Shown: one piece after another, positions 9,701-18,713 of the stretch
Layout: each line of letters starts with the position of its first letter
Numbering within the stretch: position 1 is the first letter of the stretch
Assembly: GCA_963838845.1 (NCBI GenBank)
Contig: CAWISR010000003.1
Span: forward strand, 124,001 to 188,000
Direction of reading: 5' to 3'
Source of the DNA: CAVRXQ01 sp963838845
GTDB taxonomy: Bacteria > Actinomycetota > Acidimicrobiia > Acidimicrobiales > Bog-793
DNA: 64,000 nt
Notes under the pieces: model-generated
Seen by the model: only the letters and a program-made list of their open reading frames with translations
What the model was told of the DNA's origin: nothing
The model's database searches: none
Position numbers and translations under genes: made by a program

Positions 9701-9956
9701 CCGGGATGCCGGGGAAGGCGACACGCACATCAGCGAGAACGAGCATTCGGTCGGGTCCCTCGGCGGGAATCCCGACGACGATGACGTCGAACTCGCCCTG
9801 ATCGCCGATTTGCAGCGCGTCGGCGACCGACCTCGTGACGACGGTTTCGACGCTCGGCGGGAGCGCGGCAACGAGACTGCCGATGCCAAGCGGGTCCTTG
9901 TCGATAACGAGGATCAAGTTTTGGCCGTGTCTATTCGGGCGGCCACCGGCCATCAT
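6730..9956 (-). CDS. Receiver-like/PAS x4/GGDEF/EAL c-di-GMP signalling protein, broken by a frameshift near 9425
   Basis: Two overlapping frames together make one protein of about 1,075 residues. The first (9956 leftward; SD GGAAGGGG) encodes a receiver-like N-terminal domain (NLILVIDKDPLGIGSLV) and the start of a PAS domain (VERVLDAVGEGIVVQ). Reading then has to move to the other frame near the CCCC run at 9423-9426; one added C restores a continuous PAS. Three more PAS domains follow, then GGDEF with a degenerate GSDEF signature (7778-7792) and a complete-looking EAL domain (EALVRW at about 7402-7410, DDFGTGHSSL, CVEGVE). The EAL part looks active as a c-di-GMP phosphodiesterase; cyclase activity is doubtful. 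The frameshift may be a sequencing error or a real mutation. Confidence 0.8.
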
Positions 9957-10052
9957 GCGTCCCCTTCCGGTTGTTCACCTTACGGCGCGCTTGTGGTTTG
10001 CATGAATAAACGCGAGCGTTGCGCCCCTGCTCACGCCTCGTGCGCAGCTCGC

Positions 10053-10058
10053 TAACCT
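10053..10058 (+). promoter_or_regulatory. Putative -10 hexamer for the small membrane protein gene
   Basis: TAACCT about 60 bases before the ATG at 10118, fitting the TAnnnT pattern. No clear -35 box is seen. The gene has its own strong Shine-Dalgarno sequence. Confidence 0.3.
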
Positions 10059-10117
10059 GGGTTTTCGCGCCGCTTCGCCGCGGACGAGGCAGACACGCCA
10101 CACGTCGAGGAGGATCG

Positions 10118-10378
10118 ATGAGAGGGAAAGTCCGAGTTTCGGGCCACAAGCTGCTACGCGGCGGGGTGCTCCTCGGGCTCTTCGCGGGTGCGTTGACCGC
10201 GGCGGTGCGATTCGGTCCAGCGCTGTGGCGCAGGCGCGCCGAGCGGCGTGAGCGTGAGATCGCTGCCGCGACCGATGCCCTTTGGCCCCCCGTGCCGTCG
10301 AAGCCCAATTCCGAGACGAACGTCAACGCCCCCCTTGCGGCTACCGCCCGCGACGGCGATACGTCCGAAAGCGAGTAA
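10118..10378 (+). CDS. Small single-pass membrane protein, function unknown
   Basis: 86 residues. A basic N-terminus (MRGKVRVSGHKLLRG) is followed by one hydrophobic segment (about 16-34, GVLLGLFAGALTAAVRFGP), then an Arg/Glu-rich stretch (LWRRRAERREREIAAATD) and a disordered Pro/Ser/Thr tail. The ATG at 10118 has an excellent GAGGAGG 4 bases upstream, which is the main reason to believe it is real. I do not recognise a family. It stands alone between the divergent c-di-GMP gene and the convergent serA. Confidence 0.55.
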   Translation: MRGKVRVSGHKLLRGGVLLGLFAGALTAAVRFGPALWRRRAERREREIAAATDALWPPVPSKPNSETNVNAPLAATARDGDTSESE

Positions 10379-10689
10379 CCGAGCTTCGACGCTCGCAGCT
10401 CGAAATTCGCGTGATGCTCAAGGGCTTTTGCCGCCTTCGATCACGGGTGTTCGGCAAGGCGCAGCTGGGAACGCCATGGCGCTGACGTCGGCCGCCGCGG
10501 CGGCTTCCTAGCCGGTGACGGGAACAAACCGACCGCGTTGCGCGGTCAGATGCGGTGAGAAATCCGACCTACTACAGCGACGCGTGGGTCACCTTGGGCG
10601 TGGCGCTCGCTCGTGGACGGATCGGATCGTGCCCGCCCTACAAGCGCTTGGGCGCGACCCGGCGTTCGCGTCCCGCGCGAAGGAGCGTC
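10379..10689. other. Intergenic gap between convergent genes
   Basis: About 310 bases between the small membrane protein gene and serA. I see no gene with a plausible start and codon pattern. The only structure is the hairpin listed at 10531-10547. Confidence 0.5.
10531..10547. terminator. Small perfect hairpin, possible bidirectional terminator
   Basis: GACCGCG (10531-10537) pairs exactly with CGCGGTC (10541-10547) across a 3-base loop, between convergent genes. There is no T-run, so a termination role is only suggested by position. Confidence 0.3.
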
Positions 10690-12252
10690 TCAGCCGAGTA
10701 GGACCTGGTAGACGTCGAGGATCCCCTGCGCGCCGCGCAACTGGGCGAGGACGGGTGCGGTGACGACGGAGTCGGTCGAAAGCACGATGAGGGCTGTCCC
10801 CGCACCCGGCGTCTGGCCGACCGCCATGTTCGCGATGTTCACCCCGGCATCGCCGATGATCGTTCCGACCGCGCCGATCACACCCGGCCGATCGTCGTTG
10901 CGTACGACGATCATCACGTCAGCCGGCGGGATCTCGACGTCGTGGTCATCGACCTCGACGATGCGAGCGGCGCCGGCAACGATCGCGCCGGCGACCGCGT
11001 GCTTTTTCGAGGAAACCCGCATCACGTTCACCCGGTCCGGGGAGGACGTCGTGTGTACCTCACGAACGACGAGGCCTCGGGCGTCGGCGAGGCGTGGCGC
11101 GTTCACGTACGACACCGGCTCGTCGGAGCTCGCGAAGAACACACCCTTTAAGACGGCGAGCCCGAGCAGACCGACCTCTTCACCCGCCAGCTCACCGCGG
11201 TACTCGATCGTCAACTCGGAAGGGAGCCCGCTCTCGAGCCCCGTGAGGAAATGACCGAGGAACTCGGCGATACCCACGTACGGCCGGACCGTGTCGGATA
11301 CCGCCTTTGCCTCGATGTTGACGGCGTAGGGAACGAAGTCCCCCGCCAGCGCCAACAGGACCTGCTCCGCGATCTGTTCGCCCGCCTTGTCCTGTGCCTC
11401 GCTCGTGCTCGCGCCCAGATGGGGGGTGACGACGACCGAATCGAGCTCGAACAGCGGCGAGGCCGTCGTCGGTTCGGTCGAAAAGACGTCGAGCGCGGCT
11501 CCAGCGACCGTCCCTGAGCGGATCGCCTCGGCGAGGGCGTCTTCGTCGACGATGCCGCCGCGCGCCGCGTTGATGATGCGAAGTCCGGGTTTCGCGTGCG
11601 CGAGCAGGTCCTTGTTGAAAAGACCGAGCGTCTCGGCGGTCTTTGGCAGATGGATCGTGACGAAGTCGGCGCGGGCAACGAGATCCTCGAGCGAGGTCAG
11701 CTCGACACCGAGACGCTTCGCCCGATCAGGCGCAAGGTACGGGTCGTACGCGAGGAGTTGCATCCCGAATGACTTCGCGCGTTCGGCAACGAGGGTGCCG
11801 ATACGACCGAGTCCGACGATACCGAGCGATTTTCCGTAGAGCTCGACGCCGGCGTAGCGGGACCGCTCCCATCTGCCGGCAACGAGGGCGGCGTGCGCCT
11901 GGGGAATGTTGCGCGCGAGCGCGAGCAGGAGAGCCATCGCGTGCTCCGCGGCGGAGATGATGTTCGACTCCGGCGCGTTCACGACCATCACGCCCCGCCT
12001 CGTCGCCGCGGCAACGTCGACGTTGTCGAGCCCGACGCCGGCGCGGCCGACGACGACGAGGTCCCGACCCGCCGCGAGCACCGCGTCGTCTACTTTTGTC
12101 GCCGAACGCACGATGAGGGCCGCGGCACCGTCGATGACGCCGATGAGATCGTCGAGCGAGAGCTCAAGACGTACGTCGACGTCGTGGCCCGCGGCGGCCA
12201 TCATTTCGATACCCCTGGGGCTCAATTCTTCGGTGACGAGTATCCTCGCCAT
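10690..12252 (-). CDS. serA: D-3-phosphoglycerate dehydrogenase
   Basis: 520 residues, the long actinobacterial form. Order: substrate/NAD-binding 2-hydroxyacid dehydrogenase core (1-315) with the Rossmann motif LGIVGLGRIGTLVAERA, catalytic Arg in NAARGGIVDEDAL and His in VVVTPHLGAST; an intervening domain (about 320-445); and a C-terminal ACT domain (VMIVVRNDDRPGVIGAVGTI) that binds serine for feedback control. It makes 3-phosphohydroxypyruvate, the first step of serine synthesis; SerC for the next step is at 13619. The ATG at 12252 follows GAGGAAAG. It is 44 bases downstream of aspC and probably shares its transcript. Confidence 0.97.
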   Translation of the reverse strand: MARILVTEELSPRGIEMMAAAGHDVDVRLELSLDDLIGVIDGAAALIVRSATKVDDAVLAAGRDLVVVGRAGVGLDNVDVAAATRRGVMVVNAPESNIISAAEHAMALLLALARNIPQAHAALVAGRWERSRYAGVELYGKSLGIVGLGRIGTLVAERAKSFGMQLLAYDPYLAPDRAKRLGVELTSLEDLVARADFVTIHLPKTAETLGLFNKDLLAHAKPGLRIINAARGGIVDEDALAEAIRSGTVAGAALDVFSTEPTTASPLFELDSVVVTPHLGASTSEAQDKAGEQIAEQVLLALAGDFVPYAVNIEAKAVSDTVRPYVGIAEFLGHFLTGLESGLPSELTIEYRGELAGEEVGLLGLAVLKGVFFASSDEPVSYVNAPRLADARGLVVREVHTTSSPDRVNVMRVSSKKHAVAGAIVAGAARIVEVDDHDVEIPPADVMIVVRNDDRPGVIGAVGTIIGDAGVNIANMAVGQTPGAGTALIVLSTDSVVTAPVLAQLRGAQGILDVYQVLLG

Positions 12253-12296
12253 CTCGCTTCTTTCCTCTCGGGCAAAACCGATTCGGCTTCGCCGCG

Positions 12297-13556
12297 CTAA
12301 TCCGTCGAGGACTCCACGAGCTTGCGGATGCGCGCGAGACCCTCTTCGAGTTCGTCGTCCGCGAGCGCGTAAGAAAAGCGAGCGTACCGGGGTGCACCGA
12401 ACGCCTCGCCCGGCACGAACGCGACCTGCACCTCATCGAGCACGAGTTCAGCAAGCTCAACCACAGACAGCGGGCGTCGTCCCCCGAAGCTCCGCCCGAG
12501 CACACCGGAGAGCGAGGGGAACGCATAGAAGGCACCATCGGTGAGCAGGCTCGAGACCCCGGGGATCGCGTTCAACAGCGTATGGGCGAGCAGCCTGCGT
12601 CGATCGAACGCCGCGTGCATTTCGAGTGCGATCGAGGGATCCGCTCGCAACGCCGTGAGCGCGGCATACTGCGCGACATTGTCAACGTTCGAGGTCTCGT
12701 GTGACTGAATGTTCGTCGCCGCAGAGATCACCTCACGCGGGCCGATCATCCAGCCGACTCGCCAACCGGTCATCGCGAACGTTTTCGAGACACCGCTGAC
12801 GACGATCAAGCGCTCCAAGAGGTCGGGCACCACCGCACGCATCGAATAGTGCTTCGAGTCCCCGTATACGAGGTATTCGTAAATCTCGTCAGTGATGACC
12901 CACCAATCGCGCTCGCGGGCAAGCTCGCCGATCGCTTCGATTTCGCCTCGGGAATAGACGGCTCCTGTGGGATTCGACGGCGAAACGAAAAGCAGCGCCT
13001 TCGTCCGGTCGCTCGCGTGGCGATCGAAGTCCTCGGCGCGAGCTCGAAAGCCGGTCGTCTCATCGGTCGGGACGACGACGGGGACCCCTTCGGCAAGCGC
13101 GATCGACTCGGGATACGTCGTCCAATACGGGGCGGCGAGCAGCACCTCGTCACCTGGGTCCAGCAATGCGGTGAACGCATTCGCGATCGCGTGCTTGGCG
13201 CCGTTCGCGACGAGGACCTGCTCGGCCTCGGTCTCGACGCCCGTGGAACGCCGGACTCGGGCGGCGATTTCGGCGCGCAACTCCGGAAGCCCAGGCGTCG
13301 GTGAGTACCGATGCGTGCGAGGGTCGCGACAGGCCACGATGGCTGCTTCGACGATCTCGGTCGGGGTCGGGAAGTCAGGCTCGCCGGCCCCGAAGCTGAT
13401 GACGTCGACACCCGCGTCACGCAGGGCTTTCGCCTTCGCGTCGATTACGAGGGTCGCCGACGGCGTGACACGACGGGCGCGCGACGAGATCCCCGAGACT
13501 CGCGACTGTTCTGCCGTGCCGGCCGCGGTCCGATGCTCCGCCGCCACGCCCACCAT
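12297..13556 (-). CDS. aspC: Aspartate aminotransferase (class I/II, PLP fold type I)
   Basis: About 419 residues. TPSATLVIDAKAKALRDAG at the N-terminus, then SFGAGEPDFPTP, SPSNPTGAVYS and the PLP-lysine region SGVSKTFAMTGWRVGW, are those of subgroup Ib aspartate aminotransferases. It converts aspartate and 2-oxoglutarate to oxaloacetate and glutamate. The first ~30 residues are poorly conserved, so the true start could lie inside the frame; no good ribosome binding site is seen before the ATG at 13556. Substrate choice among aspartate, prephenate and aromatic amino acids cannot be settled from sequence alone. It is divergent from serC and just upstream of serA. Confidence 0.88.
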   Translation of the reverse strand: MVGVAAEHRTAAGTAEQSRVSGISSRARRVTPSATLVIDAKAKALRDAGVDVISFGAGEPDFPTPTEIVEAAIVACRDPRTHRYSPTPGLPELRAEIAARVRRSTGVETEAEQVLVANGAKHAIANAFTALLDPGDEVLLAAPYWTTYPESIALAEGVPVVVPTDETTGFRARAEDFDRHASDRTKALLFVSPSNPTGAVYSRGEIEAIGELARERDWWVITDEIYEYLVYGDSKHYSMRAVVPDLLERLIVVSGVSKTFAMTGWRVGWMIGPREVISAATNIQSHETSNVDNVAQYAALTALRADPSIALEMHAAFDRRRLLAHTLLNAIPGVSSLLTDGAFYAFPSLSGVLGRSFGGRRPLSVVELAELVLDEVQVAFVPGEAFGAPRYARFSYALADDELEEGLARIRKLVESSTD

Positions 13557-13588
13557 GCTCTCACACGATTCCCGACGAGTGGCTCCCC

Positions 13589-13594
13589 TAAGGT
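13589..13594 (+). promoter_or_regulatory. Putative -10 hexamer for serC
   Basis: TAAGGT with a predicted transcription start about 18 bases before the serC start. The short leader contains AAGGAG, 5 bases before a TTG start codon at 13619. Confidence 0.4.
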
Positions 13595-13618
13595 CGGACG
13601 CAAACGGAAGGAGACGCG

Positions 13619-14746
13619 TTGCCCGCGCTCGAGATCCCGAAGGCTTTGCTTCCCGTCGATGGTCGCTTCGGCTCGGGGCCGTCGAAGGTTCGGCCTGAGG
13701 CGGTCGATGCCCTCGTTGCTATCGCTCCCCATTATCTCGGCACGTCGCACCGCCGGCCGACGGTGAAAGGCGTCGTCGGCAACATCCGCGCCGGCCTTCA
13801 GGAGATGTTCCAACCCCCCGGCGGCTACGAGGTCGTGCTCGGCAACGGCGGTGCCTCGGCGTTTTGGGACCTCGCAATTTTCTGCCTGATCGAGAAGAAG
13901 AGCCAGCACCTCCGCTTCGGGGAGTTCTCCGAGCGCTTCTATGAGTACGTGTCGCGGGCGCCCCACCTCGACGAGCCAGAGGGGATCTCGTCGGAACCCG
14001 GCACACATCCCGAGCCAAAACCCGACCCGACCGTCGACGCGTACGCGCTCACCCACAACGAGACCTCGACGGGCGTCGTGGCGCCCGTCGTGCGCCCGCG
14101 CCTTGCCGACGGAAAGACCGCGGGAGGACTCGTGCTAGTGGACGCGACCTCGGCGGCAGGGGGAACGCGTGTCGATCTCTCCGAATGTGACGCGTACTAC
14201 TTCGCGCCGCAGAAGTGTTTCGGATCCGACGGTGGGATCTACGTCGCGTTCGTCTCGCCTTCGGCGATCGAACGAGCACGGAGGCTCAAGGACGCTGGGC
14301 GGTGGGCGCCCGCGTTTTTAGATCTCGTGACCGCTGTCGAGAACTCGCGGCTCGACCAGACGACGAACACGCCGGCGCTCGCGACGCTTTTTCTCCTTTC
14401 GAACCAGATCGACTGGATCAACCGCGAGGGCGGTCTCGGGTGGGCAGCGGAACGGTGCGAGCACTCCTCGTCGATCCTCTACCAGTGGGCGGAGAAGTCC
14501 TCATTCGCGTCGCCCTTCGTCTCGGTTCCCGAACGACGCAGTCCCGTCGTCGCAACAATCGACTTCGATGACGAGATCGACGCGGACGTCGTCGCGAAAA
14601 TCCTGCGCGACAACGGGATCGTGGACACCGAGTCGTATCGAAAGCTCGGTCGGAACCAGCTGCGGATCGCGGTCTTCCCGGCGATCGAGCCAACCGACGT
14701 CGAGGCGCTCACGGCCTGCATCGACTGGGTCGTCGAGCGCCTCTAA
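13619..14746 (+). CDS. serC: Phosphoserine aminotransferase
   Basis: 375 residues. LLPVDGRFGSGPSKVRPEAV at the N-terminus is characteristic of the actinobacterial SerC branch. The PLP site is seen in VDATSAAGGTRVDLSECDAY and the lysine in YFAPQKCFGSDGG. It transaminates 3-phosphohydroxypyruvate with glutamate to O-phosphoserine, following SerA, whose gene is close by on the other strand. The start is TTG at 13619, supported by AAGGAG five bases upstream and by conservation of the following residues. It converges on the ilvC-like gene with only 13 bases between the stops. Confidence 0.95.
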   Translation: MPALEIPKALLPVDGRFGSGPSKVRPEAVDALVAIAPHYLGTSHRRPTVKGVVGNIRAGLQEMFQPPGGYEVVLGNGGASAFWDLAIFCLIEKKSQHLRFGEFSERFYEYVSRAPHLDEPEGISSEPGTHPEPKPDPTVDAYALTHNETSTGVVAPVVRPRLADGKTAGGLVLVDATSAAGGTRVDLSECDAYYFAPQKCFGSDGGIYVAFVSPSAIERARRLKDAGRWAPAFLDLVTAVENSRLDQTTNTPALATLFLLSNQIDWINREGGLGWAAERCEHSSSILYQWAEKSSFASPFVSVPERRSPVVATIDFDDEIDADVVAKILRDNGIVDTESYRKLGRNQLRIAVFPAIEPTDVEALTACIDWVVERL

Positions 14747-14759
14747 CGCGACGTTTGCT

Positions 14760-15785
14760 TTAGCCGCCGGAGACCTCGTCGTAGTCCGTGGCACCTGCGG
14801 AAAGGAAAGGCATCTTCGCCCGCAGCTCTTTGCCGACCCGTTCGATCGGTTGATTTCGGGCCCGGGCGCGCAGCGAGCTGAGCTCCCTCCGGTCAGAAAG
14901 GAAGTCGCCCAGCCACCTTTTCGCGAATGCTCCGCTGCGCACGTCCTCGAGCACGCCGCGCATAGCTTCCCGCACCGGATCGGAGATCACGCGTGGCCCG
15001 CTCGTCAGGGCGCCGAACTCGGCCGTGTCCGAGATCGAAAAGCTCATGCCCTCGATCCCTTGCTCGTAGATGAGGTCGACGATGAGCTTCAGTTGATGCA
15101 CACATTCGAGGTACGCGATCTCCGGCTGATAGCCCGCCTCGACCAGCGTGGTGAACCCCGCTCGCGCGAGCTCCACCAAACCGCCGCAAAGCACCGCCTG
15201 CTCTCCGAAAAGGTCGGTCTCGGTCTCCTCCGCGAACGTCGTCTCGATGACGACGGCGCGGAACGACCCGATCGCGTCGGCGTATGCGATGGCGAGCTCG
15301 CGGGCCGAACCCGTGGCGTCGTTCGCCACGCCGACAAGGGCGGCGAGACCGGCCCCCTCCGAGTACGCCCGCCGCATCAGATGACCGGGACCGGCGGGGG
15401 CGACGAGAAAGACGTCGACCCCTTCTGGCGGCGCGATCGTGCCGAAGCGGATCGAAAACCCGTGAGCGAACCCGAGCGCGTCGCCGTCACGCAGATGCGG
15501 CGCGATGTCGTCATCGAACACCGTGGCGTGCTCGGTGTCCGGCACGAGTATGACGACGACGTCGGCCTCTTCGCATGCCGAGGCGACGTCGAGGACGCGC
15601 ACTCCGCCGCGCTCGGCCTTCTCCCATGACGACGAGCCCCGCCGCAGCCCCACTCGTACGTCGATGCCCTCGTCTCGCAGGTTGAGGGCGTGGGCGTGGC
15701 CCTGGCTGCCGTACCCGACGATCGCGACCTTCCGGTCGGCGATCGAACTTCGTTTGACCTCCTCGGCAGCGATGAACCGCGCCAT
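14760..15785 (-). CDS. ilvC: Ketol-acid reductoisomerase homologue with two replaced active-site residues
   Basis: 341 residues, class I (short) form: Rossmann motif VAIVGYGSQGHAHALNLRDE, NADPH loop GLRRGSSSW, then the knotted C-terminal domain. His in GFAHGF, Asp and Glu in TDLFGEQ, the first Glu of LECVHQLKL (residue 227) and Ser in SISDTAEFG are kept. The invariant active-site Lys of the APKGPGH motif is Ala131 here (APAGPGH), and the second Glu of the EVLHELKL motif is Gln231. Both are required for isomerisation and Mg binding in characterised enzymes, so normal activity is doubtful. It starts 7 bases after gatB, hence it probably lies in the gatCAB operon. It may be a paralogue, with a canonical ilvC elsewhere. 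Confidence 0.85.
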   Translation of the reverse strand: MARFIAAEEVKRSSIADRKVAIVGYGSQGHAHALNLRDEGIDVRVGLRRGSSSWEKAERGGVRVLDVASACEEADVVVILVPDTEHATVFDDDIAPHLRDGDALGFAHGFSIRFGTIAPPEGVDVFLVAPAGPGHLMRRAYSEGAGLAALVGVANDATGSARELAIAYADAIGSFRAVVIETTFAEETETDLFGEQAVLCGGLVELARAGFTTLVEAGYQPEIAYLECVHQLKLIVDLIYEQGIEGMSFSISDTAEFGALTSGPRVISDPVREAMRGVLEDVRSGAFAKRWLGDFLSDRRELSSLRARARNQPIERVGKELRAKMPFLSAGATDYDEVSGG

Positions 15786-15792
15786 CGGGCGC

Positions 15793-17232
15793 TCAGCCGC
15801 GCCGGCGCGCGAACGCCTCGGCGACGGCTTTGCCGTTCGCCCGGCCGTGGGTGCGTCGCATCACCTGGCCGGTCAGGAACGACTCGACCTTGTCCTCGCC
15901 AGCCACAAAACGTGCCCACTCGTTCGGGAACTCGGCGATCACGTCCCCGATCACGCTGTCGAGCTCCGACGAATCGAGCGCCTCGAACCCGAGTCGCTTT
16001 GCGATCTCCCTCGGTTCTCCGCCCTCTTCGAGGATGGCCAGCAGGACCGTCTTCACCTGCGTGGAAGAGAGCGCACCGGAGCTTTCGAGACCGATGAGCT
16101 CGGCGTACGTCGCCGCGTCGAGTTTCCTCGCTGCGTCAGGGTTCCTCGCGGCGTCGTTAGCCGCCCGTGTGAGGGCGAGTCTGTCGTCCGCACCGAGTCC
16201 GATCGCGCTGGCGACGAGATCGTCGAGTCCGAGCGCGACGACCGTCGCGAGTTGGTCGGCGGACACACTGCCGTCGGAGCCGCCAAGCAGCGCGCCGAGG
16301 CGCTCACGGCGTTCCGCGGGGAGCAACGGGAGTTCCTCACGCACCGCGGCGATCAGTCCTGCACTCGGCGCCAATGGGACGAGGTCCGGCTCCGCGAAGT
16401 AGCGATAATCGAAGGCTTCTTCTTTGGAACGCAGCGTCGAAGTCGTTCCGTCGTCCTCGTTGAAATGGCGGGTCTCCTGCGCGACCGTTCCGCCTGCTTC
16501 GAGGATCCCGACCTGGCGCGCGAACTCGTATTCGATCGCGCGTACGAGCGAGCGCAACGAGTTCAGGTTCTTCACCTCGCAGCGCGTGCCGTAGGCGGCA
16601 TCGCCAGCCCGCCGGACCGAGACGTTCGCGTCGACGCGCAGTGAGCCCTCCTCCATCCGACCGTCCGACGCGCCCGTCGCAACGAGGATTGACCGCAGCT
16701 CGGTCACGTACGCGCGGGCCTGATCGGCGCTGCGGATGTCGGGGGCGGAGACGATCTCGACGAGCGGAACGCCCGCCCGGTTGTAGTCGACGAGCGCGTA
16801 GTCGGCGGTGTGAATCCTGCCCGTCCCCCCGACGTGCGTCGTTTTGCCCGTGTCCTCTTCGATGTGGGCGCGGACGATGCCGACCGCGCTCCCGTCGGAG
16901 AGCGTGACCCGACCGCCGACATTGATCGGCTCGTCGTACTGGCTGATCTGGTAATCCTTCGGCATATCCGGGTAGAAGTAGTTCTTCCGATGGAAGACCG
17001 ACGGCCGGATCTCGGACCCGAGCGCTACGCCGATTCGGATCGCCAGCTCGACGGCGCGTTCATTGAGGACTGGCAACGATCCCGGCAGGCCGAGGCAGAT
17101 CGGGCAGATGTTCGTGTTCGGCTCGGCGCCGAACGCGTTCGGACATCCGCAGAACAGTTTCGATCGCGTCGCGAGTTCTGTGTGGACCTCGAGGCCGACG
17201 ACGACCTCCCAATTTGCGGTCGATGTGCTCAT
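15793..17232 (-). CDS. gatB: Aspartyl/glutamyl-tRNA(Asn/Gln) amidotransferase subunit B
   Basis: 479 residues. The N-terminal catalytic cradle begins WEVVVGLEVHTELATRSKLF and includes ETRHFNEDDGTTSTLRSKEE and DYRYFAEPDL. The C-terminal helical and YqeY-like tail (about 330-479) binds the tRNA. With GatA and GatC it converts Glu-tRNA(Gln) or Asp-tRNA(Asn) to the amidated form. The ATG at 17232 overlaps the gatA stop in an ATGA, which indicates translational coupling and fixes the start. Confidence 0.97.
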   Translation of the reverse strand: MSTSTANWEVVVGLEVHTELATRSKLFCGCPNAFGAEPNTNICPICLGLPGSLPVLNERAVELAIRIGVALGSEIRPSVFHRKNYFYPDMPKDYQISQYDEPINVGGRVTLSDGSAVGIVRAHIEEDTGKTTHVGGTGRIHTADYALVDYNRAGVPLVEIVSAPDIRSADQARAYVTELRSILVATGASDGRMEEGSLRVDANVSVRRAGDAAYGTRCEVKNLNSLRSLVRAIEYEFARQVGILEAGGTVAQETRHFNEDDGTTSTLRSKEEAFDYRYFAEPDLVPLAPSAGLIAAVREELPLLPAERRERLGALLGGSDGSVSADQLATVVALGLDDLVASAIGLGADDRLALTRAANDAARNPDAARKLDAATYAELIGLESSGALSSTQVKTVLLAILEEGGEPREIAKRLGFEALDSSELDSVIGDVIAEFPNEWARFVAGEDKVESFLTGQVMRRTHGRANGKAVAEAFARRRG

Positions 17233-18713
17233 CGCGATGTCGCGAGGTTCGGTTCGATCGGCCCGCGCGCCGAAGGGTCCGCCGAGCGCTCGAGCGCCGC
17301 GGCCACCCGGAACATCACCCTCTCCCCGAGGGCCGGCGCGAGGACCTGGACGCCGATCGGCAGACCGTCCGCGAGGGTGTACGGCACGCTGATCGCCGGG
17401 TGACCGGCGAGATTCGACGGGATCGTGAACAGATCCGACAGGTACATCGCCACGGGATCGTCGGTTTTCGCTCCGAACGCGAACGCGACGGACGGGGTCG
17501 TGGGCGCCAACAGCACGTCGAAGTTCGCGTACGCGTTCGCGAACACCCGCGCGACGAGCGTCCGCACTCGCTGGGCCTGCGCGTAGTACGCGTCGTAATA
17601 GCCCGCCGACAGCACATAGGTACCGAGCATGATCCGCCGCTTCACTTCGGCACCGAAACCGGCGGCGCGCGTCCTTGCGTTCATCTCGGCCGCGTCGGCA
17701 GCATCGACACGCAGCCCGTAGCGCACGCCGTCGTAGCGGGCGAGGTTCGAGGACGCCTCGGCGGGTGCGATCAGGTAGTACGCGGGCAAGCCGAGCATCA
17801 GCTCGGGGATCGCGACCTCGTCGACGTGCGCGCCCTCCTTCGTCAATGCATCCGCGGCAGCGCGCACCGCCGCGGCGCACTCCGGCTGCGCGTCGACGAG
17901 GAAGTCACCGACCACCCCGACGCGGAGACCCTCGGTCGGCAAAGACGGTGCAGAACGGAGGTCGTCCGGGGTCCGGTCGAGCGACGTCGAGTCGAACGGG
18001 TCGTGGCCGCCGACCGCCTCGACGACTGCCGCGGCGTCTTCGACGGTGCGGGCGAGGGGTCCGATCTGGTCGAGGGAGCTCGCGAAGGCGATGAGCCCGA
18101 AGCGGGAGATCCCGCCGTACGTCGGCTTCATGCCGACGACCCCGCAGAGCGCCGCAGGCTGGCGGATCGACCCGCCGGTGTCAGAGCCGAGCGCGACGGC
18201 GGCGAGCCCCGACGCGACCGCCGACGCGCTCCCGCCCGAGGATCCACCGGGAACAAGACCGAGATCCCACGGGTTGCGCGTCGGGCCGAAACCGGAGTTC
18301 TCCGTCGACGACCCCATCGCGAACTCGTCGAGGTTGGTCTTGCCGACGAGCACCGCACCAGCGGACCGAAGGCGCGTCACCACCGTCGCGTCGTACGGGG
18401 GCAACCAGCCTGCCAAGATCCGCGAACCCGCGGTCGTCGCGATTCCCCGCGTGCAGATGTTGTCCTTCAACGCGACAGGCACGCCGGCGAGGGGACCGGG
18501 ATCTTCGCCGCTCGCGAGCTTGCGGTCGACATCATCCGCCTGGGACAGCGCGACCTCGTCGGTCACCGCGTTGAAGCAGTGCAGCTCGCTCTCGAATTTC
18601 GCGATCCGCTCAAGCGTGGCTTCCGCGATCGCGTGTGCGCTCGCGTCCCCCTTACGGACGGCATCCGCGATCTCGGTCGCCGGAGCGAGCGCGAGCTCGT
18701 CAGCGCCGCTCAC
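17229..18713 (-). CDS. gatA: Aspartyl/glutamyl-tRNA(Asn/Gln) amidotransferase subunit A
   Basis: 494 residues of the amidase signature family. The Ser-cisSer-Lys triad is visible: Lys in GVPVALKDNI, the glycine/serine-rich VPGGSSGGSASAVASG, and GSDTGGSIRQPA with the nucleophilic Ser. It releases ammonia from glutamine for transfer to the charged tRNA on GatB. It starts with GTG at 18713, overlapping the gatC stop as GTGA, and its own stop overlaps the gatB start. Confidence 0.97.
   Translation of the reverse strand: MSGADELALAPATEIADAVRKGDASAHAIAEATLERIAKFESELHCFNAVTDEVALSQADDVDRKLASGEDPGPLAGVPVALKDNICTRGIATTAGSRILAGWLPPYDATVVTRLRSAGAVLVGKTNLDEFAMGSSTENSGFGPTRNPWDLGLVPGGSSGGSASAVASGLAAVALGSDTGGSIRQPAALCGVVGMKPTYGGISRFGLIAFASSLDQIGPLARTVEDAAAVVEAVGGHDPFDSTSLDRTPDDLRSAPSLPTEGLRVGVVGDFLVDAQPECAAAVRAAADALTKEGAHVDEVAIPELMLGLPAYYLIAPAEASSNLARYDGVRYGLRVDAADAAEMNARTRAAGFGAEVKRRIMLGTYVLSAGYYDAYYAQAQRVRTLVARVFANAYANFDVLLAPTTPSVAFAFGAKTDDPVAMYLSDLFTIPSNLAGHPAISVPYTLADGLPIGVQVLAPALGERVMFRVAAALERSADPSARGPIEPNLATSR

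Noticed and set aside
10515..10763. 82-codon ORF in the gap before serA
   Set aside because: No ribosome binding site, Arg-rich random-looking composition, and it runs into serA on the other strand.
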